The notes: generated by a model from the letters alone, not told the origin. 64,000 nucleotides of DNA from Branchiostoma lanceolatum (GCF_035083965.1 NC_089722.1:40099958-40163957); one strand, 5' to 3'. Numbered from the stretch's first letter, positions 11,970 through 22,939 are shown. Numbers and translations are program-made.

Positions 11970-14900
11970 GTAAGTAATTGTAACGGTTCCAGTTTACTCC
12001 CCTATGCTTCCATCTCCGTCGTTTCTTGTTCTTCTTCACCTGTTCTGAATTATTTTCAAAAGGTATCACGCATTCATTACTAGATGGTGTGATATCTGGT
12101 ATTCTCTTTCCAGGCTTGAAATGTATGTAATGGAGTTTTCGTTTCTCTTTTAACCTCCAGAATACACACATTGTCAAGTATTTTGATCTCTTGTGCCATG
12201 AAAAGCCAGACCACATAAAAACCTAGTAGCGTGAAAGTATACATTCTTGTACCATTTCCTTTTCCTCGGATACATGCTGTTTGAATAACTGTTATGGATG
12301 CATTTTCTCTTCTTTTCTCCTCCAAATTTCTTCACAATGTAAAAGACAAATGGCCATGATACTAGATTTGAGTGAGGATTGTCTTTTTGCACAATGGGAT
12401 TGGTAGGTCCTGTAGATACTAGATATGTCATTGAACCTGTCCAGACATTGTTTATATTTTCTTATGCCGTATTAGTTTGCGAAAGCCTAACGACCGACAG
12501 CGGGACCTTCACCAGTCCAAACTACCCGAGTAACTACCCCGACGACCACGACTGTCGTTACGAGATCTCCGTCACCCCACCCAAAGTCATCAAGCTCTCC
12601 TTCACGGAGTTTGAGGTGGAGCACAGCTATGACAACGTGTACGTGTATGAGGGAAACACAACAGATGACGCACAACAGATAGGTGAGATATAAACAACAT
12701 TTCTTCAGTAACCATGCTAGCAAGATATGTGGCTATTTTCAAACACCCTCCTCCAACAGCGCTGAATCGCTCGGCAAACCTTCCCAGAATCAACCTTCTT
12801 ACCCAAGGTTCTAACTATTGAATCTGAATTATAATGGTATTTACATTGTGTAAAACATGGAGTCCTAGTATTTTTAAAACCTTGCACATAAGCGAATATT
12901 TAAAACATCTGAACAACTTAGAATTGATCTCAGAGCTAGAAGTAGTTCACTGTTTTCTGCTGCTGCAGAGTTAGAGTTGACGAAATTACATTGACTTCCC
13001 TATTTACAGTACATATATAATGTAGTCGTCTGTACGAAAAAGTGCCTATTGGTTCGTTCTGCAGCTGGTATCAAAAGTATTTGTGGAGGAAAGACTTTGA
13101 TAATTCGTTAAGCAATTTGTAAAATCTTTAGTCGCAGCGCGGCCATGGCCTCTAGCGGAAAGTAGGTGTAACTGTTTGTACCTTACAGCTACGCTGACTG
13201 GGGAAAGCGTCCCCAATCCTGTGACATCATCTGGGAGCTTCATGACCGTTCGATTTGTATCCGATTCCTCGGAAAACTTCAAGGGATTTCAGGCCAACTA
13301 TGAAGCAGAAGAAAAAGGTACTACCATCTCAAGAATTTTCATACTTGCGCAGAGTAATTGTGCTTTGCTTGATTACTTGCTTATGTCGAGTCTTTATAAC
13401 GTTTATATTCTATCGCTTTCAGCAAATATCATAGGAATCAACATGAAATATGTGTCCAATCTTAAATATAGATAATAACTTCTATAGTATATCATTTGTC
13501 AAAACCCCTTGGCGCATTGTTTTAGATTGTATGCCCTCGCAACAGTACATTAAGCTGTACTGGAATCATTTACAAAGGACTGTCATTGCCCTCGTCCTCA
13601 TCACTTTCATCATGCTCATCAACAGGGCGTTAGCTTGTATCAGGACATTACCACTATGCCAACATTTATGAGGTCTTCACTTGTACAATAGATACTTTAT
13701 TTTGGTTGCCAGTGTTTTCTGAGTGTGTGGTCGGCCAGTACCGTTGTGCTGACGGGGTGACCTGTATAGACGCCTGGAAACGGTGTGATGGAAACAGAGA
13801 CTGTAGAGACGGGAGTGACGAGGATGCAAGCAATTGTGGTGAGTACCGTTCCCAATCCAATTATGTAATCATCTCAACATGGAACTTCAAATCATTAGAA
13901 TATACCTAATTGTTAGAGGACGTGGTCTTAAGCAAAATGGTAACGTTATACATGGTGTACCTTATTCTATTTCAGCGTGTCAAGACATCCCATCGTCCCT
14001 GACGACGTGCAGAGGCCTTGATTACCAGAAGATGACACTCCCCAACCCGCTGAGCTACCAACAGACCACGGTAGACCTTGTTCAAAACTCAGCAGAGTTC
14101 AACGACCTCAGCACCCTGGCAGATTCTGAGTGTCACCCCCGTGTTAAAGACCTCGTCTGCGCCACCATCGTGCCGCGCTGCGAGTCCAGGTACATATCAA
14201 TCCTATCTGTACTAAACTCGTGTCTGTCGGCTTGTTGGCTTGCCCAAAACAAATCTTCACTGAGTTCGCTAATACGTACCTGGAATATAATAATTTGCCA
14301 CTTCAGTCCAGTTCTTAATAGCTTATGTTGTTTGGAATAATATGCTCCTGGGTTGTTCCAAAACTACAACCAGACTCAAAATGCCATGATGCCTATGCCA
14401 TTATCAGTTAATCAACCATGTTCGTTATTTGTTCATCAAGTCCTCTCAGGCAGCAGCTGCCCTGCCGATCTTGGTGCGAAGAGGTGAAGTCCTTGTGTGG
14501 AGAGGAGGACACTTGGCCAAGTTTTCCAAGCTGTGAGATCTTTCCTTACACCAACTGCAACAACATCGCGACTTCAACGACCGCGGAGGGTGGTAAGTTG
14601 AGTCATCAGCTGTATAATGTATGCCAGTTGTGGCAATCTGCAAATGGCTGAGAAAATAGGCGCTTTCTTTCAAAACTGTGTCAATACCTTTTTTATACGT
14701 ATATTTGCTTTTGGACAGAGACATGGGCAATGTGGCACTACACTCAAGTTTATGGCTTATTTTGATGCGACTACATACAAAGAACGATAAGCTGGATAAG
14801 GTATAGGTCGTCTTATAGCCTTTTTGAGGCCTTAACGTCAGTGGGTTGTTATCCACTGTATCTATTGGAAGGAGGAACCCGTCCTTCTCCTTCCACCGAA

Positions 14901-17900
14901 GTAGGACACCCATGTCACAACCGGAGTGAGTGAAGAAAACCTTTCCAAAGGGCACAACATTGGTGGCATGCCAGCGGATTTGATCCCAAGAACTCTGCGT
15001 TCTTGGCCACACACCCTGACCGGTACGCCAACACCACACCTTTTCTTCCTTTACAGCTGAGTGCTTCGACGGAAACGGTGTAAACTACAGAGGCAACGAG
15101 GCCAGGGCTCCTAAAGAGGGGACAAACTGCCTACCGTGGAGCGACGATCCTACCTGGAATGACTACCCCTGGGCAAACCTGGAGGGCAACAAATGCCGCA
15201 ACCCTGATGACTGGTACCGGCCATGGTGCAACACTCCGGGGGGATACGAGGAGTGTGACATCATCCCTTGCAACAGTAAGTCATGAAGTCACATCTATGC
15301 TTAATAATTAAGGGTAAATGACCCTCCCCGATCGCGAGGTGTGTATGGTGTCATGTCATGTGCCATAACCACCGAATAAAACCTCATTTGAGCGAAGCGA
15401 ACAAGGTGGTTTTATTCGGTGGTTATAGCACATGACCCACTTGTTGGACTTTTATGGCATTATGGCGTCATAACTGATAGAGAATGGAGGCTTGTGATTG
15501 ATTGACTCCATCTGGCTATGTGATAATAAGTTACTAGATATGTTACAACAACTTGAACATCAAGAAAATTGACTGAGTGAGATTCAAACAAGAGTGCAGC
15601 CACAACATAAATCTATTATATATGCAGTACTGGAGTTTATCATTGGATCGATTATGACGTATCATAAACCACTGATCATTATCATAACATGTTTATATTA
15701 CGAGATAACTAGGTAGATTTGAATATAAATATACTTTTTATCCAAGTCTGAAGTTGGCCATCCGCTCCGTCAAAAGGCCCAATCATCGTTCTGGATCGAG
15801 ATACTGGCTTATCAATATAATAGCGCGGATGGTTAAGACATCTTTTGAACACCATAGTTAGCAAGAAACATCGTAGGCTTGTACAGATGGTTTAGTACCG
15901 TGCTTCTCATATAGTGTTGAAATCCGTCAAGCGATAGCACAGTTAAGAATAAGTAGCCATAGATTAAATATAGAAACAGGTAGATACTTTGATGTAGCTC
16001 CCGACCAAAGGTTTTGTCCATTCTGCCCAAATCGAATTGAAGATGAGTTTCACTTTATTATGGAATGCTCTAAATATGATGCCCTACGCGATATGTTATC
16101 ATTATCAATTTAAGATAGCTTTCAGATTTTAAGACGCTCAATGCTACAGATAAATTTGACTATATCTTTAGAACCGCTCACACAGTGTTGAAATAGACAA
16201 ATACATAATAGATTGTTGTGTTATTAGAAAAAAATAATGATACTCAGAATTAGCCCAACTTGAATCATGTAAAACCTAAGATAGTCATTTTGTTGTAGTA
16301 AATAGTTTTATTCCATACTTATGTCTTGTTCTATGTTAACTGCTGTTGTCATACTTTGTACCTGCTGCAATAGTCGTGCCAAAAAGTCTTCTGTATCTCG
16401 TTCCTCCAGCAAAAGGGTGCTCTGATCCTGGAAAACCCCAGTTTGGAAAGAGGAGCCCCATTCTGAAGTTCTACTGGCCTGGGGACACTATCACGTACAC
16501 CTGTGATACAGGGTTCAAGTTCAAGAAAGACGCCCCGCCCAACAAGGCCCTATGTGTTACTGACGAGACAGGAGAAGCCGACTGGGAAACACCAAAACCT
16601 GACTGTGAAGGTGAGGCTGAATAAGGTACTCCATTCTAACTGTGCCGTTTTGGGGCTTTTTGCCCTGTTGTCTCTCACTGTATGTTTTGTTTGCCTGATT
16701 ATAGATTGGCTGTACAGCGTTTACATACATCCTCATTACTATATATGTCTGTTGGTGTCCGAGCATTACACATAACATATCTAAGTGATATTGATATTGA
16801 TGACATGAAGTGCATTATCTTAGACTACCATCATAACGTTACATGGCGTCTTTTACACAACAACTGAAATATCAGATTGCAGTAGGTTGAACCTGCTAAT
16901 GCCAACTTTGTGAGTAACATTTGATATTAACTGGAGGCTAATGCCAACATTGTGAGTAATATTGGATATTAACTGGAGGCTAATGCCAACATTGTGAGCA
17001 ATATTTGTTATTAACTGGAGGCTAATGCCAACATTGTGTGTAATATTTGATATAAACTGGAGGCTAATGCCAACATTGTGTGTAATATTTTTGTTTCAGT
17101 CGATCAAAAGTTCAAGCTCCAGAAGGACCTTCTGAGCTCGGATGTCTACAACAAGGCGACTTCTCCGACAACTAGTTTGAAGATCAAGGCATACGTTGTC
17201 AACGTCATCAATTTGGTATGTGAGACGTACAAAATGTCCATAGATACGTGAATGTCACGAAAGAAGCTTGTGTTGGTAGATTCAACAATAGTAGTACAGT
17301 AGAAACCAGTTAATTGCAATACGCTTTGTAGCAAAACCGGCCAACTACAAAGGATTGTGAAATCCCAAACCGTTTCCCATTAACGCCATAGTTTATCGAA
17401 CCCCATATACGCAAAGTTTCTGATCGCAAAACCCGGCTAATCGGTGAAAAAAATTGTCAAGTTGCAACACATATTGAACAAAAAAATGCCAAACCAATAA
17501 CCAAAAGCGGCAGTAAGTAATGAGCCGAAAACTTCCTGTATAAAGATATGAGATCGCAGAGTAGCAACAATCACTTATCATTTGCATCCACATTAATGTT
17601 CAGATTAGATATGTGTTTGAGTAATATAAATTTCAAGATTTTATTCTTGCTGATGTGTAAGCACATATAGATGTGACAGAACGCTAGAATTCAGGGATTT
17701 AGTTCACGCATGCGTGCTAATGCCATGTCGTTGCCGAGGGAGCGATCCCCTTTCGGAAATATATGAGGCGATCAAATCTTTAAAAAGACATGCATAAGTA
17801 CGGAGTCAACAGCAAGCAGTGATTGCTGTCATGCTTTATGGTTAACGTAAATAATCACTTGGATGAGAGTATGTATCCGTTGATGAATGTTAGACATCCA

Positions 17901-20457
17901 GGTAATAAGATACGCCAAAAATAGTTACTCAAGCAACTGGATAAAATTTTGACGTCAGACGTTTCAGACAGCATCCGCTATCTTTCGTCAGTGACTAAAC
18001 ATTAGCTCCTAAAACAACAGGAGCTAATTTATTCATTAGCAAACAACCTTGTATTAACTTAGTATTCTATTGAACAATCTGAAATTATCTTTACCCCTTA
18101 ACATATCTATTCAGAGTTTTGGTATAAAACCTAGTTCTACCAGATCTTTCTTTAGTCACTGGCGAAAGATAGCGGATACTGTCTGAAACGTCTGTTTCAA
18201 AATTTTATTTTTGGCGAGCTACACATCGTTAGTTATAGTCTAACAATGGGTCAAAAACCGTATGCAACACCCACGCAATGCAATGCGTTGACCAACAGCC
18301 CATCATTAGTTGAATCAACTACATGTATATTACGTGTTATGCCTCCGTCTTTCAAACTGACAGTTGTGATCACGTCTGTATTGTAACTTCCTTTCAGGAT
18401 GAGAAGGCGCAGCAGATGGTCACATCCTTCAAAATAGAATGGGTAAGTTTTTTCTTTCATCATCTGATGCAGGATAAAAAATTTAAGAACTTTATTGCAC
18501 GACAATTGTACATGGTACAATGTATGGCAACAACTATCATACATGCATAGTACAAAAAGAGATATAGACTAATACTTAACATCCTGATTACTGATACAAT
18601 AAGGGTTAGCATACATCATTAATTTCGGCAGTTTTTTCTAATGACAAAGCAGTCTTTTATATAATCACCTATTTTTGCATTGTTGGGGTCGTCGCATCTA
18701 AAGATATATTCAAATATTTCTGTAGTATTGAGAATTCTAATATCTGTTGTACTTGATTTGATTAATGTGAAGAACTTACTACGTGAAACATCAGCCCATT
18801 CTGTCCTAATCGAATTGAAGATGAGTTTCACTTTATTATGGAATGCTCTAAATATGATACCCTACGAGATGAGTTATTCACCTTTCTCAATTCAAGTACT
18901 TCAGATTTTAAGACACTCAATGCCACAGATAGATTTGACTATATATTTAGATGCAACAGCTCATACAGTGTTAAAATAGGCAAATATATAAAATATTGTT
19001 TTGTTATTAGAAAAAATAATGATACTCAAAATTAGAAAACTTGAATCATGTAAAACCTAAGATAGTCATTTTGTTGCAGTGAATAGTTTTATTCCATACT
19101 CATGTCTTGTTCTATGTTTACTGTTGTTGCCATACTTTGTACCTGCTACAATGGTCGCGCAATAAAGTTCTCTCTATCTAGAGCATTCCATTACAAAGTG
19201 AAATTTATCTTCAATTTGCTTTGGACAAAAATGGCCAAAACCTTTGTTCAGGGGCTACATGATTTGAGCCATATGACTTTTATTGGTCAGTATGATGAGA
19301 ACATGTTTGAAAGACTAATGAAAACTTGCGACATGAAAACTTAGTATCTAGATATAACTAAAACGTATGCAAAGTGCACACTGCTGTATAATAGTTACAG
19401 ACAAGCAGATTAAAGCACCCATGCACTGGCCTGATATGCAGATGTATCGTCCACTACTTTAACAAGCAAAAATAAGGTACAGTTGCATACTGTCTAAATG
19501 TACTAGTTCCAATAGTCATACGGGGACCCGCACGTGTAAGAGGTTCATTTTTACAAAGCAGTTTAATCTATTATATATTAGTATAGGTATAGTATAATTA
19601 TGCAATATGCGGCTTTTTGTGTTACAGACATGGAAAGACGATAGGCTGGAATGGGATGACAAAAAATATGGAAAGTTGGATCGATTCTTTGTCCTTGATG
19701 ATCAAGTCTGGAAACCAACATTGACACTGCAGAGAAAGTAATTTCCGTTCATTTCGTCTGCCTGTGTAACCTAAAATCTCTATAATCTAAATCAGCAGTA
19801 GTAATAAAGTGAATTTTACTGCTTGACTATGATCTAAAAACCTCTCTCTCCTAGTATCGCTTTCTTTCTCACTCTCAGGCACAAGGTATAAGATCGTTTT
19901 AAACCGCTATTCTTCTGTTTGCTGCATCCATGAATGTATTTCCCCAATATTATGCTATGTGAATGCATACATATCGTCACTATTTTCTACATCTTTTGAC
20001 GGATATATTTGTCAAAACTGAGAATTGTGTAAATTCTGAAGGGTATTAGTTAGTTTCTTTAAGTTTAACAAAAGTCATATTCAAACTGAGTCAATTCTTA
20101 TTTTAACACAGCGCGGACACAGGTTATGGCGGAGGGTTTCCCAAGACGGAGGTGAAAATTGTGAATACCGGTGAAGTGACCTGGCCTGTGGAGGCACTGA
20201 GTACCACGACGTGTACTCTGGACCCTTTCCTATTCCCACAGGACAACATGACATGCGCAGTGTGTTGGAGAGCTGGAGAAGAGTACACAATAGGTAGGAC
20301 AGCTTATTGTACATACCATATCAGAGTCCATGACATCTTGCTAGATTTGTATCATGCAGGAAGTGTTATGCATTGATAAATAACAAGGTTTGTAGTTTTA
20401 ACTTTCATTTGCCTAATATCACAATATATATCTATATATATATATATATATATATAT

Positions 20458-20533
<76 letters not shown>

Positions 20534-22119
20534 CAGAAAGAGAGAGATAGACATCATGGACATCGTTTACAATTCATGCCGACATAAGACTGATCATGAA
20601 CCATGAAATATAGTTCAACTTTTTCTTTTCAAGACTGTTCCAATTCGACAACACACAAAGACGGCAACTTCCTGACCTGTGACAACGACGAGGCCGACAT
20701 TGTCACGGGAGAGTGGAGCGGTAAGACAACTCTGTCAGCCAGCAACAACACCGCCTGCCTCACCATGACAATCAAACGAGATCCTACCTATCACTACGCC
20801 ACCACCATTTCTCCCTGCCTCATCCTCATCGTCCTGATGGTCATCACCTTCATCATGCCCATCGACAAGGGTGACAGGATCGGGTTCGGTGTCACCGTGC
20901 TGCTGTCCATGGTGGTGTCGCTAGTCGTCGTCACAGGCTTTCTGCCTGTGTCCAGCACCCTGCCGTTCATTGGTGAGATTGTTTTTCAAATCATGAGATA
21001 CTTTCGAAGTGCAGCCATATTGTAGGTCGCCCTACTATTTTGATGCCGTAGATTTTTTTCAATCGGCATTTTTCGAAAAAAAGCGACAGTACTGCTGCAG
21101 TCTGGCATGACAGTCATTAACTCAGGAATGCCTTCAGTTTGCGATCGTATACTACGATAGCCACGTATGTGACTGGATCATGAATGAATTTTTCCATGAA
21201 AACCAAATGTAGAAATGTACCATCAGTAATGTTGCTTATTGGCTTACTTCCCTCGTGTTCAGCTATGCTGATCATCGTGTGCATGGCTCTGATGGCTCTC
21301 TTCATGCTGACGACTCTTTTCATCATCATCATTCACGACAAGAAGGGACCCGTCCGCCCAAAATGGGTGCGGACGCTCTTCTTGAGGCACGTAGCGAGGT
21401 ATGGCAAAGATTTAGATTCAAGAACATTTCACAAATGTACAATAAGTATGGTTACAAAATGATAAATAGAATTGCTAACCAATTTCCATGTAGTTATATG
21501 TAAGAAACTCCTCCAATGATTGTAAAATATCCCATTGTCATCCCATACTACTTCACCATGTTGTATAAGATAGATTGATTAGCCTAATAGAATCTTATCT
21601 ATGTACCAGTGGATGCCTTACTTTGTACCTTGTGCAATTGTTGTGCAATAAAGTTATTATCATGACAACATGATAAAATCTTTGCTTTCTTTAAGGGTCC
21701 TATTGATGGGAGACTTGACCAAGAAACTGAAGAAAAATGAGGAACCAACAAACTACACCATCAGCAACACCAAGGCAGGAAATGACATCGAAGGACGTGC
21801 CAACCACTTCCGGAAGGACCTCGATGGCCCCTCCTCCGGACCAGCCAACCCGCCCCTGAACGTCAAGAATGAGGTCGGAGCCACCCTTATCGGTTTAAAG
21901 GGAAGCGTAGATGAGTTGAAGGCCAATGTCAGGGAATTGTCTGGTAGTATCGATGCTCTGGCAGCGTCAGTCGGTGGCGATGACGATGAAGAGGTTGCGG
22001 AGTACGCTCTGTTAGCTGCAGTGCTGGATCGGTTGAGTCTGGTCTTCTACATTATCGCCATTGCTGTGGCCATTCCATGTACTCTGCTCATCGGGCGCCC
22101 GCGGATTACCACGAGCTAA
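11900..22119 (+). CDS. Chimeric Cys-loop receptor: CUB-LDLa-Fz-kringle-sushi-pLGIC
   Basis: Fifteen exons: 11900-11969, 12476-12682, 13189-13317, 13713-13838, 13976-14189, 14450-14592, 15057-15275, 16410-16610, 17100-17215, 18398-18442, 19628-19737, 20112-20293, 20634-20972, 21263-21398, 21696-22119. All junctions are GT-AG and all phases match, giving 886 residues. Domains in order: signal peptide 1-21, CUB ~25-134, LDLa ~139-176, Frizzled CRD ~179-292, kringle ~299-368, sushi ~372-435, ligand-binding domain ~438-643, M1 ~644-664, M2 ~670-690, M3 ~701-724, M4 ~859-879. The Cys-loop is canonical (C561 and C575, 13 residues between, with FPQD), and M2 keeps the 9' leucine. It should sit in the plasma membrane as one subunit of a pentamer with a very large extracellular array. 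Ligand and partners are unknown. The -1' residue is Asp with no PAR motif, which leans towards cation selectivity (inference). I know of no described receptor with this order. Confidence 0.85.
12476..13317 (+). CDS. Exons 2-3: CUB domain
   Basis: Exons 12476-12682 and 13189-13317 together encode one CUB domain, entered and left in phase 1. The hallmark [14 protein letters not shown] is present near the start, with [15 protein letters not shown] in the middle and [12 protein letters not shown] near the end. Only the first cysteine pair of the usual two is visible. The residues E..D.....D typical of calcium-binding CUB domains are partly present. Confidence 0.9.
13713..13838 (+). CDS. Exon 4: LDL receptor class A module
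   Basis: One complete LDLa repeat in one 126-base exon flanked by phase-1 introns. Six cysteines are in the family spacing and the calcium-cage motif CRDGSDED is intact, so the module should fold and bind calcium. Confidence 0.92.
13976..14592 (+). CDS. Exons 5-6: Frizzled cysteine-rich domain
   Basis: Exons 13976-14189 and 14450-14592 encode a Frizzled-type CRD with ten cysteines in order, beginning [17 protein letters not shown] and containing the LPNPLSYQ segment and the P-C...W-C pair. The domain enters and leaves in phase 1 with an internal phase-2 intron. In known proteins this fold binds Wnt lipids or other ligands; ligand use here is unknown. Confidence 0.88.
14825..15043 (-). mobile_element. 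tRNA-derived SINE (family A)
   Basis: On the minus strand it carries the tRNA-like head (ttggcgtaccggtcagggtg and box B-like tgggatcaaatccgc) and the family body (cctttccaaagggcacaac read on the plus strand). It ends within about 15 bases of the acceptor of the kringle exon. Confidence 0.6.
15057..15275 (+). CDS. Exon 7: kringle domain
   Basis: A single 219-base exon flanked by phase-1 introns. It begins [16 protein letters not shown] and has six cysteines in kringle order, with CLPW in the centre and DWYRPWC near the end. The middle is slightly shorter than a textbook kringle. Confidence 0.88.
15357..15434. repeat. 27-bp inverted repeat hairpin
   Basis: Arms 15357-15383 and 15408-15434 are reverse complements with one mismatch (core AACCACCGAATAAAACC), around a 24-base loop containing gagcgaagcgaac. 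It lies in intron 7 and resembles a short fold-back repeat. Confidence 0.75.
15860..16400 (+). mobile_element. 5'-truncated LINE tail
   Basis: Encodes the degraded C-terminus of a non-LTR retrotransposon ORF ([20 protein letters not shown] at about 16010-16070) followed by a 3' UTR ending in ctttgtacctgctgcaatag. The same 3' sequence recurs at 18470-19185 and 21590-21690. The tail ends about 10-30 bases from the acceptor of the sushi exon. Confidence 0.7.
16410..16610 (+). CDS. Exon 8: sushi (CCP) module
   Basis: One complete sushi/CCP module in a phase 1-1 exon: four cysteines, with [13 protein letters not shown] at the start, [10 protein letters not shown] in the middle and the tryptophan before the last cysteine ([10 protein letters not shown]). 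It is the last added module before the channel part. Confidence 0.9.
16896..17096 (+). repeat. 42-bp minisatellite before exon 9
   Basis: About 4.6 copies of a 42-base unit (gctaatgccaacattgtgag and so on) run directly into the acceptor of exon 9. The first two units contain GTGAGTAA, a donor-like motif; later copies are changed to GTGAGCAA and GTGTGTAA. Confidence 0.85.
17100..22119 (+). CDS. Exons 9-15: Cys-loop receptor core
   Basis: This part alone would be a near-complete pLGIC subunit. Exon 9 (116 nt, phase 1 to 0), exon 10 (45 nt) and exon 11 (110 nt) match the plain nicotinic gene downstream in phase, and the last two also in length. Exon 12 holds the Cys-loop. Exon 13 runs from loop C through M1 and M2 and ends at PFIG in phase 1, the same border as in the nicotinic gene. 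Exon 14 holds M3. Exon 15 holds the M3-M4 loop (~135 residues, with a helical stretch around [16 protein letters not shown]) and M4. Loop C lacks the vicinal cysteine pair of alpha subunits but has extra cysteines (C578, C589, C603). Confidence 0.85.
17870..18215. repeat. Fold-back dispersed repeat
   Basis: The block at 17880-18000 (gttagacatccaggtaataa, then gacgtttcagacagcatccg) partly recurs inverted at 18155-18210 (gcggatactgtctgaaacgt). The same family occurs inverted at 36465-36615, in part at 25770-25850, and as the insertion site of the LINE (30575-30596 plus 35392 onward). Confidence 0.6.
18470..18830 (-). mobile_element. 5'-truncated LINE tail, minus strand
   Basis: Minus-strand copy of the same LINE family. 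The 3' end (gtgcaataaagttct in the minus sense) lies near 18490-18510 and the degraded ORF C-terminus ([20 protein letters not shown]) near 18640-18740. Confidence 0.65.
18800..19185 (+). mobile_element. 5'-truncated LINE tail, plus strand
   Basis: Plus-strand copy abutting the minus-strand copy at their 5' sides. It encodes [17 protein letters not shown] and [10 protein letters not shown] and ends with gcgcaataaagttct near 19175. A further short minus-strand piece of the same family follows at about 19178-19240. Confidence 0.65.
20423..20527. repeat. (TA)n(GA)n microsatellite
   Basis: About 36 bases of TA-rich repeat followed by about 67 bases of GA repeat, 107 bases upstream of the acceptor of exon 13 of the chimeric receptor. 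Confidence 0.95.
21590..21690 (+). mobile_element. LINE 3' tail fragment
   Basis: Contains actttgtaccttgtgcaatt and gttgtgcaataaagtt, the shared 3' end of the local LINE family, ending just upstream of the acceptor of exon 15 (21696). Confidence 0.6.
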
Positions 22120-22159
22120 AGCAGAAGCTGAAATGATACATACCAGATGTTTGATGACA

Positions 22160-22366
22160 TACTGTAGATGCATTTAAATTTGCGTGGTTTTAATTTCGCG
22201 GTAGGGAGAAAATGGAGCGTTCGTGGTGATTTTAAGCTCGCGTTTGAGACAACAGTAGACAAGGGGGTAGAAGGGGGAATTTTGCAGTGGTTTTAAGTTC
22301 GCGGCGAAGAGCTTACCGCGATAACCGCAAACATTAAACCACCGCAAACTTACCGCATTTACAGTA
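22160..22366. mobile_element. MITE, TACTGTA-ended family
   Basis: Begins TACTGTAGATGCATTTAAAT and ends CCGCATTTACAGTA, with internal ttcgcggt/gttcgtggtg blocks. Related copies lie at 29307-29480 and 41531-41726. Non-coding and non-autonomous. It lies 40 bases after the stop codon of the chimeric receptor, so it may be part of its 3' UTR. Confidence 0.65.
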
Positions 22367-22653
22367 TGCTGAATGGCTTTCCAACCATATAATGGCATGA
22401 TCTCTGCTGTCATTGTATTTGATAGTCATCTTACCCCCATCGATTTTGACACTAAGTACCGCGAATCCACAAGATACTAAGATACTTAAAGTCCCGTTCA
22501 AATAGAGAGGAAGCAAAAGTCTATCAAAATCACACTGTAATTCAAACTTTAGGTAGGCTTGTTGTAATAGCCTGACTGCCATCCTAGTTATCTATTATTG
22601 CTGGTGAATGTAGAATATGGGAGCCCTGGAACTAGGTGACACTCAGACTACTG

Positions 22654-22870
22654 TTAAAAGCCCGAGGATAACCAAAAGGAATTGTTACAAAGAAAAGTAT
22701 CAGATGATAAAATGCTCACATTTGTCCGAGAGAGGCCTGCAAATCGAAATATTGTATATGTCTTAACATACAGGCCACGGAAGTTTACACCAAGATTGAA
22801 TACGGTTGTATCTATAGGAACTAAGTATATTTTAAATAAGATGCATTGGTAATATATAACTTTTAGGGTA
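22654..22870 (+). mobile_element. Possible retroelement fragment
   Basis: The plus-strand frame around 22676-22850 reads like a degraded reverse-transcriptase-type stretch (for example NIVYVLTYRPRKFTPRLN). This resembles a motif of Penelope-like elements, but the match is from memory and short. Treat as unproven. Confidence 0.25.
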
Positions 22871-22939
22871 CAGGTATTCCACCCATATATCATTTCACAA
22901 TAGGTTTGGGAGTAGCAAATTTCATGTTTTGTCATTTCA

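Noticed and set aside
11900-17096. Separate secreted CUB-kringle gene ending before the channel
   Set aside because: No stop codon or terminal exon was found after the sushi exon; the next acceptor (17100) continues in the correct phase into the channel.
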